Below are positions 29,588 through 38,162 of a DNA stretch of 64,000 bases, piece by piece. Each line of letters begins with the position of its first letter. The stretch's first letter is position 1. The stretch is from Paenibacillus sp. BJ-4 (GTDB lineage Bacteria; Bacillota; Bacilli; Paenibacillales; Paenibacillaceae). A program made the translations under genes and the position numbers. Below the pieces are notes generated by a model that was not told where the DNA came from, made no database searches, and was given only the letters and a program-made list of their open reading frames with translations. The stretch spans positions 1-64,000 of the forward strand of contig NZ_JAIVEM010000045.1 in the NCBI RefSeq assembly GCF_020404765.1. The letters run 5' to 3'.

Positions 29588-32098
29588 TTACTTCACCAGC
29601 TGCCCACGTGTAACACCCAGCTGATTCGTCGCTTTGAGAGTCTTCCAAACCTGCGTTCCGCTGATTTCTCCGCGCAGGGCACGGTTATACAGATCAATAA
29701 CCTCATGCACTTGCTCCGGTGTCTCTTCCAAAAATTCTACACGGTAACGAGACACACCCAGCTCCATAAAGTTGGACAGGTACTCGGCGCCGGATTGCTC
29801 AATAGCATTGTATACTGTATTGCGGCAGCCTTCGTCCACACGGACCGGGTGAGACATACCAATCCGATCACGCAGGGAGGCACGATGATCCTCACAAGGG
29901 CGACCACAGTTGGTGTAGTCCGTGCCTTCACTCATAAAGGTACAGTATACGCAGTGTTCGGTATGGAACATCGGCATATGCTGCTGGATTACGATTTCCA
30001 GCTTGTCAGTACGCGTACGTCTAAGCATATCGACCATCTGTTGGATGTTCAGATCATACGACGGCGTAACGAGGTCGCAGCCGGAATCAAGGAACAGATC
30101 GGCCGCCTTATGGTTGGCAACGTTAAGCGAGAAGTCGCCAATCAGCTGCGGATGATGTGCGTCCGGGTTCTCCAAGCGATGACGCATGTAGAAATACAGC
30201 GCACCCGGATTGCGTACCAACACAGCATCCGGCTTCAAGCGCAGGATGTTGTTGTGATAGCCGTTTTCACCCGGCATGTGAATACGCGGGGTCACCAGCG
30301 CAATTCGGCGTCCTGCGCCGTGTACGGCCTCAACAGCGGCCGGAAATTGCTTGATGAACTCGAAGTCGGCGTAGATGAACTCCACGCCGGCCTCCAGCGC
30401 AGCCGCAACCTGCGGGAGGCTGCGGCACAGCGCGGTCAGCTCCGCCTGACCGCGTACCACAGGCGATGCCGGAACGGATGCATCGCCATACACCTCCACC
30501 GCCCGCTTCGTGTACACGGGCGGTTTGGGGCGCTCGCCCGCGAGCAATTCCACCGCCTGGCGGCGGATGCTGTTCAGCTCGCGCATCGGCACGATGACGT
30601 CCCCATGCAGATGGACGTCCAGTTCTTCCAGCTGGAACACTGTTCCGCCCAGACGGCCGAACTGTTCTTCGAGCAGCTCGTACGTCATCGGACGCTTCTG
30701 GGCAATTTCAAGTTCCAGCTCAGAGTCCACGCGGACCGTTGTACCCTTCTGCACATCGGTCCACCAGGTCGACAGCGGCTGCCCTGGGGAGCCGCTGACA
30801 CGTACATGTACCGGGAAGACACGGTACGGCTTATCGGTCTCGTACGACTGGCGCAGACGCTTGTCCAGCGCCGGGTCGTTGGTCTTCCAAATGCGGTCGC
30901 CTACGTGCACACGGCGCAAATCGACATCGTTGCGTCCCGCTATGATGTCGATGATCCAACCTTCTCCGGCTTCGCCTTCAATCTTCACACCCTTGCGGCG
31001 GATATCGTATACGCGTCCGCCCTCTTCTTTTTGCGTAGGATCTCCCGCATCGAATACAATACCGTCGCCACGCTTAAGCGGCGCATCAATACGGCACACT
31101 ACACCATCACGGAGAATTTGTTCCACCCGGCCCAGATACACGCCCCGGCTTTTCGGGAACGTACCGTCAACCAGCTTTTTGTTATTCGTTCCTTCCAGAA
31201 AACCGTGCGTAAAGCCGCGTGAAAAGCTCTGCTGCAGCTCACGAATATCTTCTTTGCTCGTTTTGGATGTATCGCCATCAAAATACTTATCAATGGCCTT
31301 GCGGTACTTGCTGACCACATTTGCCACATATTCAGGCGTTTTCAGTCGGCCTTCGATTTTAAAAGAAACCACACCCGCGTCGATCAGCTCAGGCATCAAA
31401 TCAATAGCTGCCAGATCCTTAGGAGACAACAAGTATGTCACATCGGCCATCGGCTTTTGTTCTCCATCCACCATCAGATCGTAAGGCAAACGACATGCCT
31501 GCGCACACTCACCACGGTTAGCAGAGCGTCCGCCCCACATTTCTGAGGTCAGACATTGGCCTGAGTAGGATACGCATAACGCGCCATGCACAAACACTTC
31601 CATCGGAAGTCTCGCCTGATCGCCAATTTTTTGAATCTGTTTCAGATTATTTTCACGACCAAGCACAACCCGCTCCATGTTGTACGGCTTCGTGAACTCT
31701 ACGGCCTCCGGCGAAGTAATTGTCATTTGGGTAGAACCATGAATCGGAAAATCCGGTGATATATCACGAATCATTTTCACCAAGCCCATATCCTGAACAA
31801 TTAAGGCATCAACTCCAGCATCAATGCAGGCATCAACCAGTTCCTTAGCGTCCTCCAGTTCATTCTCAAATACCAGTATATTAAATGTCAAAAAGCCCTT
31901 AACCCCGTAGCTATGCAGAAACGCCATAATTTCAGACAGTTCCTCCATGCGGAAATTGTTCGCCCGTGCCCGTGCATTGAACTTTTCGACTCCGAAAAAG
32001 ATTGCATCGGCTCCATTCGCTACCGCCGCACGCATACAATCCCAGTCACCTGCTGGTGCCAGAAGCTCGACATCTTCTCTTCGTACTGCTGATTTCAT
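29588..32098 (-). CDS. U32-family protein (YhbU/RlhA-like)
   Basis: 836 residues. Residues 1-290 form the U32 barrel: VELLAPAGDWDCMRAAVANG, ADAIFFGVEKFNARARANNF and the cysteine-bearing SYSGQCLTSEMWGGRSANRG ... CAQACRLPY. A middle DUF3656-type domain follows, then a C-terminal part with another cysteine cluster (CVYCTFMSEGTDYTNCGRPC). The family includes E. coli RlhA, which hydroxylates C2501 of 23S rRNA, and the cysteines look like iron-sulfur ligands; true peptidase activity is doubtful. The start at 32098 has AGGGAGGAC before it; an upstream in-frame ATG at 32146 lacks one. The middle section (30.3-31.3 kb) is GC-rich. Confidence 0.88.
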   Translation of the reverse strand: MKSAVRREDVELLAPAGDWDCMRAAVANGADAIFFGVEKFNARARANNFRMEELSEIMAFLHSYGVKGFLTFNILVFENELEDAKELVDACIDAGVDALIVQDMGLVKMIRDISPDFPIHGSTQMTITSPEAVEFTKPYNMERVVLGRENNLKQIQKIGDQARLPMEVFVHGALCVSYSGQCLTSEMWGGRSANRGECAQACRLPYDLMVDGEQKPMADVTYLLSPKDLAAIDLMPELIDAGVVSFKIEGRLKTPEYVANVVSKYRKAIDKYFDGDTSKTSKEDIRELQQSFSRGFTHGFLEGTNNKKLVDGTFPKSRGVYLGRVEQILRDGVVCRIDAPLKRGDGIVFDAGDPTQKEEGGRVYDIRRKGVKIEGEAGEGWIIDIIAGRNDVDLRRVHVGDRIWKTNDPALDKRLRQSYETDKPYRVFPVHVRVSGSPGQPLSTWWTDVQKGTTVRVDSELELEIAQKRPMTYELLEEQFGRLGGTVFQLEELDVHLHGDVIVPMRELNSIRRQAVELLAGERPKPPVYTKRAVEVYGDASVPASPVVRGQAELTALCRSLPQVAAALEAGVEFIYADFEFIKQFPAAVEAVHGAGRRIALVTPRIHMPGENGYHNNILRLKPDAVLVRNPGALYFYMRHRLENPDAHHPQLIGDFSLNVANHKAADLFLDSGCDLVTPSYDLNIQQMVDMLRRTRTDKLEIVIQQHMPMFHTEHCVYCTFMSEGTDYTNCGRPCEDHRASLRDRIGMSHPVRVDEGCRNTVYNAIEQSGAEYLSNFMELGVSRYRVEFLEETPEQVHEVIDLYNRALRGEISGTQVWKTLKATNQLGVTRGQLVK

Positions 32099-32146
32099 TA
32101 TTGTCCTCCCTATATGCTGAAAACGAATGATCACGCATTGGCTCAT

Positions 32147-32377
32147 CGTTTTTCAGGGCAGCTATGCTGCTTGTTTGAATCCTATCTGTTTCTATCATCC
32201 TGTCCGATCATTCACCCTCTGAACCATCGGTTCCTCGCATGAATTGCATCCAACTCAAAAAATCCGCATCACAAACATCTGCGGCATAAACATTCTTATC
32301 TTGTAACTAATCTAGTGTACCAGACTGCGCCCCAAGCTTCTACACTTTCCAAGCGATTCCTTCAAAAATATCATATC
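32147..32377. other. Spacer upstream of the U32 gene
   Basis: I see no gene in this stretch. It is the leader and promoter region of the U32 gene. Confidence 0.5.
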
Positions 32378-32577
32378 TATATAAGTTGAACTTAAAAGTT
32401 ACTTATTATGCCACTACGCAGTCGGATGGTGCTTCCCATCGCCACCGCCCCCGAATTTCTTGAATAAAGCCTATGTTCAGGGGAGAAATCCGGGGACAAA
32501 AGCGACCGCTCCGCTTGTACAGCACCATTCCGCCTACTCCGTTCCCTGTGAACATTTTTCTTAATTTAACTTATATA
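32378..32577. repeat. MITE-like palindromic element A (about 200 bp)
   Basis: Nested inverted repeats. The outer arms are TATATAAGTT at 32378-32387 and its complement near 32568-32577. A second pair is CGGATGGTGCT (near 32423) and AGCACCATTCCG (near 32521). An inner pair is CCCCGAATTTCT (about 32449) and AGAAATCCGGGG (about 32484). No open reading frame fits. The size and layout suggest a non-autonomous mobile repeat or a structured RNA. Confidence 0.6.
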
Positions 32578-32734
32578 AAAACACAAAAAACACTTACAAT
32601 CCCGTCAAACGGTACATTGTAAGTGCTGATTATACAAAGTAAGACAGAATTCACATGTTCAAATACCACAAACAGCAGCCTTTGACTTCCCTGCCTCTAT
32701 CCCCTCCTTGAAAAATTAGTACTCTTATGGCGGG

Positions 32735-32865
32735 CACCAGCCGGAGCGGGCCATTTGAATCCGAAGAAGCGTCAGCGTTCGCCTTTGACACGGGATTCTT
32801 ACCTTTCAATCCCTTATAAAATCAAAGAATCCCGGGTCAACAGCGATCGAAGGATCAAATGGCAC
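32735..32865. repeat. Palindromic element B (about 130 bp)
   Basis: Outer arms GCCATTTGAATCC (about 32749) and GGATCAAATGGC (about 32851), inner arms GACACGGGATTCTT and AAGAATCCCGGGTC. It resembles element A in plan (outer and inner arms) but not in sequence. It lies just after the stalk-domain gene and could also act as a strong terminator-like structure. Confidence 0.55.
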
Positions 32866-32902
32866 GCGCAGCACTTCCCCCACAAACTGCCTAATCTTTT
32901 CT

Positions 32903-34819
32903 CTACTTCACAAACATAAATGAATTCAGCGTTGAATCCAGTGCGTTAGACTGCACAGCCGTGTTGTTCGCGTCATTCAACGTTGTTGTCACGGTATATG
33001 TTTTTCCATTATGCTCCAGAACGATTTGGTGGCCTGTATAGCCGATCCCTTCCTCCACACGGTGGAATGCAAAGGACACTGCCGGAACACCAGCAAATGT
33101 CACGTCCTTAACCTCCTCAACCTTGAGGTTCTTATAGTTTTTACCTTGTTTATCATAAAAGTCCTTGAGCTGGGACACTGTTAACTCAAATGATTGATCA
33201 TTGTCGATTTTGATGGAAAAACGACCGCCTGTAAACTTGTATTCCACATCGCCTAATTCAAATTGGTCGCTAACCGCAGTCCAGTACCGTGGAATATTGA
33301 CCGTATATTCATAGGCTTTGGATGTTTTTTTGATCGTTTTCGTTTTATCCGCCAGATAGTCATCTTCTTCCAACTGTCCAAAGTTGCTCGCTACGGTTTG
33401 GAAATCAATTTGAAGCGAGGAAATGAGTGCGTTGAACTGGTCATTCCCTTTGCTTACTTTTTCCGGTACCGCGTATTCTGCCAAGTAGCGGTATCCACTT
33501 TGCTGTATCAGCACATTGTATTCCTTAACCCATCCGTCACCAAAATTATACCGGTACTCCTGAACTAGTCCTTGAACACCTGCAACCTTCATTGGATATG
33601 TCTTCTGTGCCTCGTAGGCTGTAGACACAAATGAATCACTCAGCCATTTTTGCAGCTGTTGACTCCAATTCTCCAGTGTCCCATCCGCTGGAGCTGAGGT
33701 TACCTTTATGTGGAAGCTTGATCCATCATTGCTTTCGTATTGCATCCGCTGATCATCCATATTCCAGCCCGCGGGTATGCTGAGTGATACACCGTAGTCT
33801 GGATTTCCGGCCTCGCGAGTGCCTCCTACGACGGTGGACAGGTCTTTGATGCTCTTATCCTGCGCATTAAAGGAGGTCTTGAAGGAATTTAACAATCCCG
33901 CATATTGGGCCAGATCTTTATAGTTCGTGGCTTTAGCATCGGAAAAATAAATCACATACAGTCGTCCGTTATCATAATATTGACGATTTTCCCACAATAC
34001 GCCGTCCGCATCCTTCGTAATGACACGAGCATAAGGCACCTTCGCTTTCGGGAAGGATTTCCGATCTATGACAGTTTCTCCCGTTTCCTTGGCATTCTGC
34101 ACCAATTGTTGTAACAGATCATCCGCATTCAGTGGAACCGGCTGTGATGCTGTATGGACTTCCATATAATACGCGCTATTTTCGTCCATAAAAGTGGAAA
34201 TGCTCTCATCTCCACCTCCCTGACCAATGACGAGTCCTGTTGGATAGTTCATAGACCATTCGTAGTAACTGTTCCCGATCTGCGTCTTGCCCTCATCATT
34301 ATCAATGTTCGGCGTCTCTTCAGCTACCGTACCCGCCTCTTCTTGCGCTTCCATCCGAATGATGATACCTGCACCATTCTTCTCCAGCTTGCCGCCAAGG
34401 CCTTCCGCTACTTGACGCAAGGGCACCATAAGGATACCTGAAGACATTTCCGGTGGAGCGGAAAGGGTCACCTTGTGGCCTCTCACCCAGGCTGTACGGC
34501 TACCCATAGTCAGCGATACGATGCGAGACCCGCTGCTGATTTTGACTACATTATCCTCTGCCAGCCGAATTTTGCTGTTAAATGCCTTTTTAAACACACC
34601 TGCCGGAACCATAAGTGCGCCACTCTTCGAGTACGGCTTCGTAATATTCGCCTTCTGACCGTTCACGATGGCTGTATTGCTGCCGCTTTGCAGACGCAAC
34701 TCCAATATGGTTTTATCACTACTATCTGCTGCGGCTGCTGGCAAAGTGGAAAGCAGAAGGGACAATGCGACTGCGCCGACCCCCAGCTTACGCATCATTT
34801 TTCTTTGAATATGCTTCAC
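32903..34819 (-). CDS. Secreted protein with copper-amine-oxidase-like stalk domain
   Basis: 638 residues with a signal peptide (about 1-31, ending AAAADSS). Residues 45-155 form the stalk-type domain common in Paenibacillus surface proteins, with two related units (GALMVPAGVFKKAF and GILMVPLRQVAEGLGGKL). Three repeats of one fold follow, each introduced by a Y-x-x-x-x-P phrase (YEWSMNYPTG, YGVSLSIPAGW, YTVNIPRYW). It starts at GTG with AAGGGAG 6 bp upstream. The catalytic copper oxidase domain is absent. It lies 48 bp from the HtrA-like protease gene and is probably co-transcribed. The function is unknown beyond a surface or envelope role. Confidence 0.75.
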   Translation of the reverse strand: MKHIQRKMMRKLGVGAVALSLLLSTLPAAAADSSDKTILELRLQSGSNTAIVNGQKANITKPYSKSGALMVPAGVFKKAFNSKIRLAEDNVVKISSGSRIVSLTMGSRTAWVRGHKVTLSAPPEMSSGILMVPLRQVAEGLGGKLEKNGAGIIIRMEAQEEAGTVAEETPNIDNDEGKTQIGNSYYEWSMNYPTGLVIGQGGGDESISTFMDENSAYYMEVHTASQPVPLNADDLLQQLVQNAKETGETVIDRKSFPKAKVPYARVITKDADGVLWENRQYYDNGRLYVIYFSDAKATNYKDLAQYAGLLNSFKTSFNAQDKSIKDLSTVVGGTREAGNPDYGVSLSIPAGWNMDDQRMQYESNDGSSFHIKVTSAPADGTLENWSQQLQKWLSDSFVSTAYEAQKTYPMKVAGVQGLVQEYRYNFGDGWVKEYNVLIQQSGYRYLAEYAVPEKVSKGNDQFNALISSLQIDFQTVASNFGQLEEDDYLADKTKTIKKTSKAYEYTVNIPRYWTAVSDQFELGDVEYKFTGGRFSIKIDNDQSFELTVSQLKDFYDKQGKNYKNLKVEEVKDVTFAGVPAVSFAFHRVEEGIGYTGHQIVLEHNGKTYTVTTTLNDANNTAVQSNALDSTLNSFMFVK

Positions 34820-34867
34820 AATAATCTCCCTTTAGCTGTATTTGATAGATTCAAGGTCCGTTTTCGT

Positions 34868-36115
34868 TCACTTTCCAGTAACAGCGGCCTCTTGAGCTGA
34901 CTCTGATGCTTCCTTGGAAGGCGCTTTGCCGCCATCTTCGACAGAATCCGATTCATTCGAATCCTCAAGATCTTCTCCCGACTGAATGGAATCGTAGATT
35001 TCACCATTATCCTGTGTCAATACCAGCTTGCGCTTCACAATATCACCATCCGACTGCATAAGTACACTCACCGTTTGACCCGGCTGATAGCTTTTAAGCA
35101 ACTCATTGACGTCGATTGCGGAAGCTACACGCTTGCCATTAATACTGTACAGCTCATCGCCTTCCTTGATTTTGGCCTGAACGGCGTTCGCCGAAGTAAT
35201 TTTCGTGACTTTCAGAGGGTCCTCGGTAGGCAATCCGACGATAGCCGACCAGCTCTCTTCCAGGCCCAAGCCAAGACTGGCACGCCGAACCTCGCCGTAT
35301 TTGAAAAATTGGCCGATGACGTATTTTACCGTATCCGATGGAATTGAAAAGCCCATATTTTCAATGCCGACCGCCGAGAACTTCATTGTATTGATCCCGA
35401 TGACCTCACCCTTGAGATTGACCAGCGGACCGCCACTGTTACCGGGATTGATCGCTGTATCACTTTGGATCAGACGATAAGCAGCGTTGACACCACGGTT
35501 CAGTCCGCTAACGACACCCGAGGTTGCCGAATTACGAAGTGAGAACGAGATAGGCGTACCGATAGCGACCACCTGCTCACCCACCTGCAGACTGTTCGTG
35601 GAGGCTGCCAAAGTAGCGGGCTTGAGTCCGCTTGCCTTGATTTTGACTAATGCTAAATCACTGACCGGATCGCTGTAGCTGTCGGTAATTCCATACGATT
35701 TTCCGTCCGAAGTTACAACCACAGCATCACCTAATCCTTCGATAACATGTGCGTTCGTGACGATCCACCCATCTGTCCGAATGATGACGCCCGTGCCGTG
35801 AGCCAGATTGTACCGATCTCCACCTGCTACTGTTTCTCCTGTGGCTGAACGGCCGATGATACCGACCACAGAAGGAGATACATTTTTAATGACCTGCGGC
35901 ACACGATCAGCCGATAACGTATATGTACCATTCGCGCTGTTATATGCGCCGCTGGTTCCCAAAGCTTTATTCATATCGCTTACGTTGACATAGACCCCGC
36001 CATTAATGACTTTGGCCTTCAAGGCAGCTCCACTGCTGGCTGCACCTGCTGTTCCAGAAACACACAAAGCGCTGCCCAAAGCCAGAACAGCCGCTCTTTT
36101 CCCCATCTTACGCAT
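34868..36115 (-). CDS. HtrA-like S1C serine protease with PDZ domain
   Basis: 415 residues with a signal peptide (1-25, ALCVSGTAGAASSG). A short N-terminal segment resembles a stalk domain (KVINGGVYVNVSDMNKALG). The trypsin-like domain has the full triad: histidine in WIVTNAHVIEG, aspartate in SDLALVKI and serine in INPGNSGGPLVN. A PDZ domain spans about 285-380 (SANAVQAKIKEGDELYSING). The acidic serine-rich tail is low complexity. Residues before the ATG at 36115 are not used, since GAGAGGAAA lies just upstream of it. It probably degrades misfolded secreted proteins at the envelope; the substrate may include the neighbouring stalk protein (inference). Confidence 0.9.
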   Translation of the reverse strand: MRKMGKRAAVLALGSALCVSGTAGAASSGAALKAKVINGGVYVNVSDMNKALGTSGAYNSANGTYTLSADRVPQVIKNVSPSVVGIIGRSATGETVAGGDRYNLAHGTGVIIRTDGWIVTNAHVIEGLGDAVVVTSDGKSYGITDSYSDPVSDLALVKIKASGLKPATLAASTNSLQVGEQVVAIGTPISFSLRNSATSGVVSGLNRGVNAAYRLIQSDTAINPGNSGGPLVNLKGEVIGINTMKFSAVGIENMGFSIPSDTVKYVIGQFFKYGEVRRASLGLGLEESWSAIVGLPTEDPLKVTKITSANAVQAKIKEGDELYSINGKRVASAIDVNELLKSYQPGQTVSVLMQSDGDIVKRKLVLTQDNGEIYDSIQSGEDLEDSNESDSVEDGGKAPSKEASESAQEAAVTGK

Positions 36116-36262
36116 ACACTCACCATTTCCTCTCTTACATGCCCCTGTTCTATCAGCTAGTCCAAATCTACCATAGAGGGGACATGCATACAATCGCTTT
36201 AAGCCCTATCTTTTTCTAAAAAAGTGCCGTTTGCCACTTACCTGTTCTCTCATACTATTTAT

Positions 36263-36291
36263 ATTATAAATTTACCAAATCCTTATATCAA
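36263..36291 (-). promoter_or_regulatory. Promoter of the HtrA-like protease gene
   Basis: On the minus strand TTGATA (36286-36291) and TATAAT (36263-36268) are 17 bp apart, close to the SigA consensus, about 150 bp upstream of the ATG. Confidence 0.75.
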
Positions 36292-36304
36292 AAAAATAAG
36301 CAAA

Positions 36305-36321
36305 AACGATAAATAATCGTT
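36305..36321. promoter_or_regulatory. 17-bp palindrome, operator candidate
   Basis: AACGATAAATAATCGTT is a perfect inverted repeat with a 5-bp centre. It lies 14 bp upstream of the protease -35 box and about 105 bp upstream of the reductase start, so a regulator bound here could act on either gene. The regulator is not known. Confidence 0.5.
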
Positions 36322-36425
36322 ATACCATTTGGACCATTCCTTCGTTTACGGGCACAACCAATTATGATACCATCACATTATATCTTAGTTCTATTGTCGG
36401 AAATAAAGTGAAGGAGGTTAACAGG

Positions 36426-38051
36426 ATGGCCTACGAACCAATCTGGACTGCTCATCCAGATAAGCTAAACAAATTTGAGCTGGTCAAGCTGGAAAAAGAC
36501 GGTCTCGACGTAATACGTACCATTATCGAAAACTATGCAAACGAAGGCTATGACTCGATTTCCGCAGACGACATGGACCGTTTCAAATGGGCTGGTGTCT
36601 ATCAGCAAAAGCCCAAGGATGGTCATTTCATGATGCGTGTCCGAATCAACACAGGTATCATGACCTCAGCACAGGCACATGCACTGGCTGACATATCCAC
36701 GCTGTACGGACGCGGTCTTGTGGATGTCACCACTCGTCAGGCGATTCAATTTCACTGGCTGACGGTTGAAAACTTGCCCGATATTTTCAAGCGACTGGAA
36801 GAAGTCGATTTGTATTCCTTTGAAGCCTGCGGAGACTGCCCGCGTACGATTGTCGGGAACCCGCTGGCTGGCATTGACCCCAACGAATTGGTGGATACTA
36901 GGGAGATTGTCGATGAGGTAAACCGTTTCTTTTTATTGAATCGAGACTTCTCCAATCTGCCGCGCAAGTACAAAATGTCCATCTCCGGCAATACGTACAA
37001 CAACGCACAGGCTGAAATTAACGACTTGTCCTTCACGCCAGCCACCAAGACCATTGACGGAAAAGAAGTGGTCGGCTTCCACGCGATGGTCGGTGGAGGT
37101 TTGTCCGCCAAGCCACACTTGGCACAGTCACTGGATCTGTTTGTTCGTCCCGAGGAAGTACTGAAGGTTGCTATTGCAGTCACAACCATTTTCCGTGACT
37201 ACGGCTATCGGGAAAAACGCCACCATGCCCGCCTGAAATTTCTCGTCGCCGATTGGGGCCCGGAAAAGTTTTTGGCAAAGCTCACCGAGTATATTGGCGA
37301 AATGCCAGGGCGAGGCGAGGACAAAACGATCGGCTGGCAGGCCGCCTATTTTGACGGTGTACATCCACAAGTCCAAAAGGGGCTGAACTACGTTGGCCTG
37401 AACGTGCCTGTCGGTCGTCTGAGCGCCGACGAGCTGCATGAACTGGCTGAACTGGCTGATCGCTATGGTGATGGACAGATTCGTACCACCATGTCGCAAA
37501 ATATATTGCTGAGTGGCGTGCCGGACGACCAAGTGGATGAATTACTGAAAGCTCCTGTTTTGCAGCGCCTGACACCACAGCCCAAGCATTTTATGAGCCG
37601 CACGATATCGTGCACAGGGAATGAATTCTGCAATCTGGCGATTGTAGAAACCAAAAAGCGGGCGGTTGACGTAGCCGAGTATTTGGATCAGCACATAGAT
37701 TTGGATGAAAAAGTGCGAATTCATTTTATCGGCTGCCCAAATTCCTGCGGTCAAAAGCATATTGCCGACATCGGCTTGCAGGGCTCGCTCATTAAAACAC
37801 CTGAAGGCATGGTCGACGCTTTCGATATCGCTGTCGGGGGAACACTCGGATCGGGTGCCCAATTGAACAAAGCGCTCAAAGGCCGCGTACGCGGGGATCA
37901 GGTTGGACCTGTTCTGGCAGAACTCATTCTGTTCTATAAAGAGAACCGGACCCCTGGCGAAAGCTTTTACGCGTATGTACAGCGTGTAGGCATTCCGACT
38001 TTCCAGGAAAAGCTGTCTGCTATTTTACAGTCCAGCATCGTTGCATCCTAG
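36426..38051 (+). CDS. Ferredoxin-type sulfite/nitrite reductase
   Basis: 541 residues with siroheme and a 4Fe-4S cluster; it carries out six-electron reduction of sulfite to sulfide or nitrite to ammonia. Two ferrodoxin-like repeats and two siroheme domains are visible. The cluster ligands are CTGNEFC (about 392-398) and CPNSC (about 437-441). ATTRQAIQFHW-like and RTIVGNPLAG phrases match NirA/Sir. By eye I cannot tell sulfite from nitrite use; no NADPH-flavoprotein partner or siroheme gene is adjacent, so it probably takes electrons from ferredoxin. It starts at 36426 after GAAGGAGG; the track of an upstream ATG at 36408 overlaps that site. Confidence 0.88.
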   Translation: MAYEPIWTAHPDKLNKFELVKLEKDGLDVIRTIIENYANEGYDSISADDMDRFKWAGVYQQKPKDGHFMMRVRINTGIMTSAQAHALADISTLYGRGLVDVTTRQAIQFHWLTVENLPDIFKRLEEVDLYSFEACGDCPRTIVGNPLAGIDPNELVDTREIVDEVNRFFLLNRDFSNLPRKYKMSISGNTYNNAQAEINDLSFTPATKTIDGKEVVGFHAMVGGGLSAKPHLAQSLDLFVRPEEVLKVAIAVTTIFRDYGYREKRHHARLKFLVADWGPEKFLAKLTEYIGEMPGRGEDKTIGWQAAYFDGVHPQVQKGLNYVGLNVPVGRLSADELHELAELADRYGDGQIRTTMSQNILLSGVPDDQVDELLKAPVLQRLTPQPKHFMSRTISCTGNEFCNLAIVETKKRAVDVAEYLDQHIDLDEKVRIHFIGCPNSCGQKHIADIGLQGSLIKTPEGMVDAFDIAVGGTLGSGAQLNKALKGRVRGDQVGPVLAELILFYKENRTPGESFYAYVQRVGIPTFQEKLSAILQSSIVAS

Positions 38052-38067
38052 ATACAGCATCGAATAC

Positions 38068-38106
38068 CAGCCTGTTTGTATTTCATATACAAGCAGGCTG
38101 TTTTTT
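38068..38106 (+). terminator. rho-independent terminator after the reductase
   Basis: CAGCCTG ... CAGGCTG, with inner pairing TTGTAT / ATACAA, then TTTTTT. Confidence 0.9.
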
Positions 38107-38162
38107 ATGATCACACAGCTATACAAGATCGTCCTCGGTGTTTCACAAAAAAAGACACCGGA

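Larger units (their letters stand above)
36116..36425. other. Divergent control region between the protease and reductase genes
   Basis: 310 bp without a gene. It carries the promoter of the protease gene, a 17-bp palindrome (both listed separately), and must also contain the reductase promoter, for which I see no clear -35/-10 pair. Confidence 0.6.

Noticed and set aside
29705-31484. Long plus-strand frames (505 and 324 codons) opposite the U32 gene.
   Set aside because: They are antisense to a well-conserved gene in its GC-rich part, have no ribosome-binding site and code for low-complexity basic sequence.
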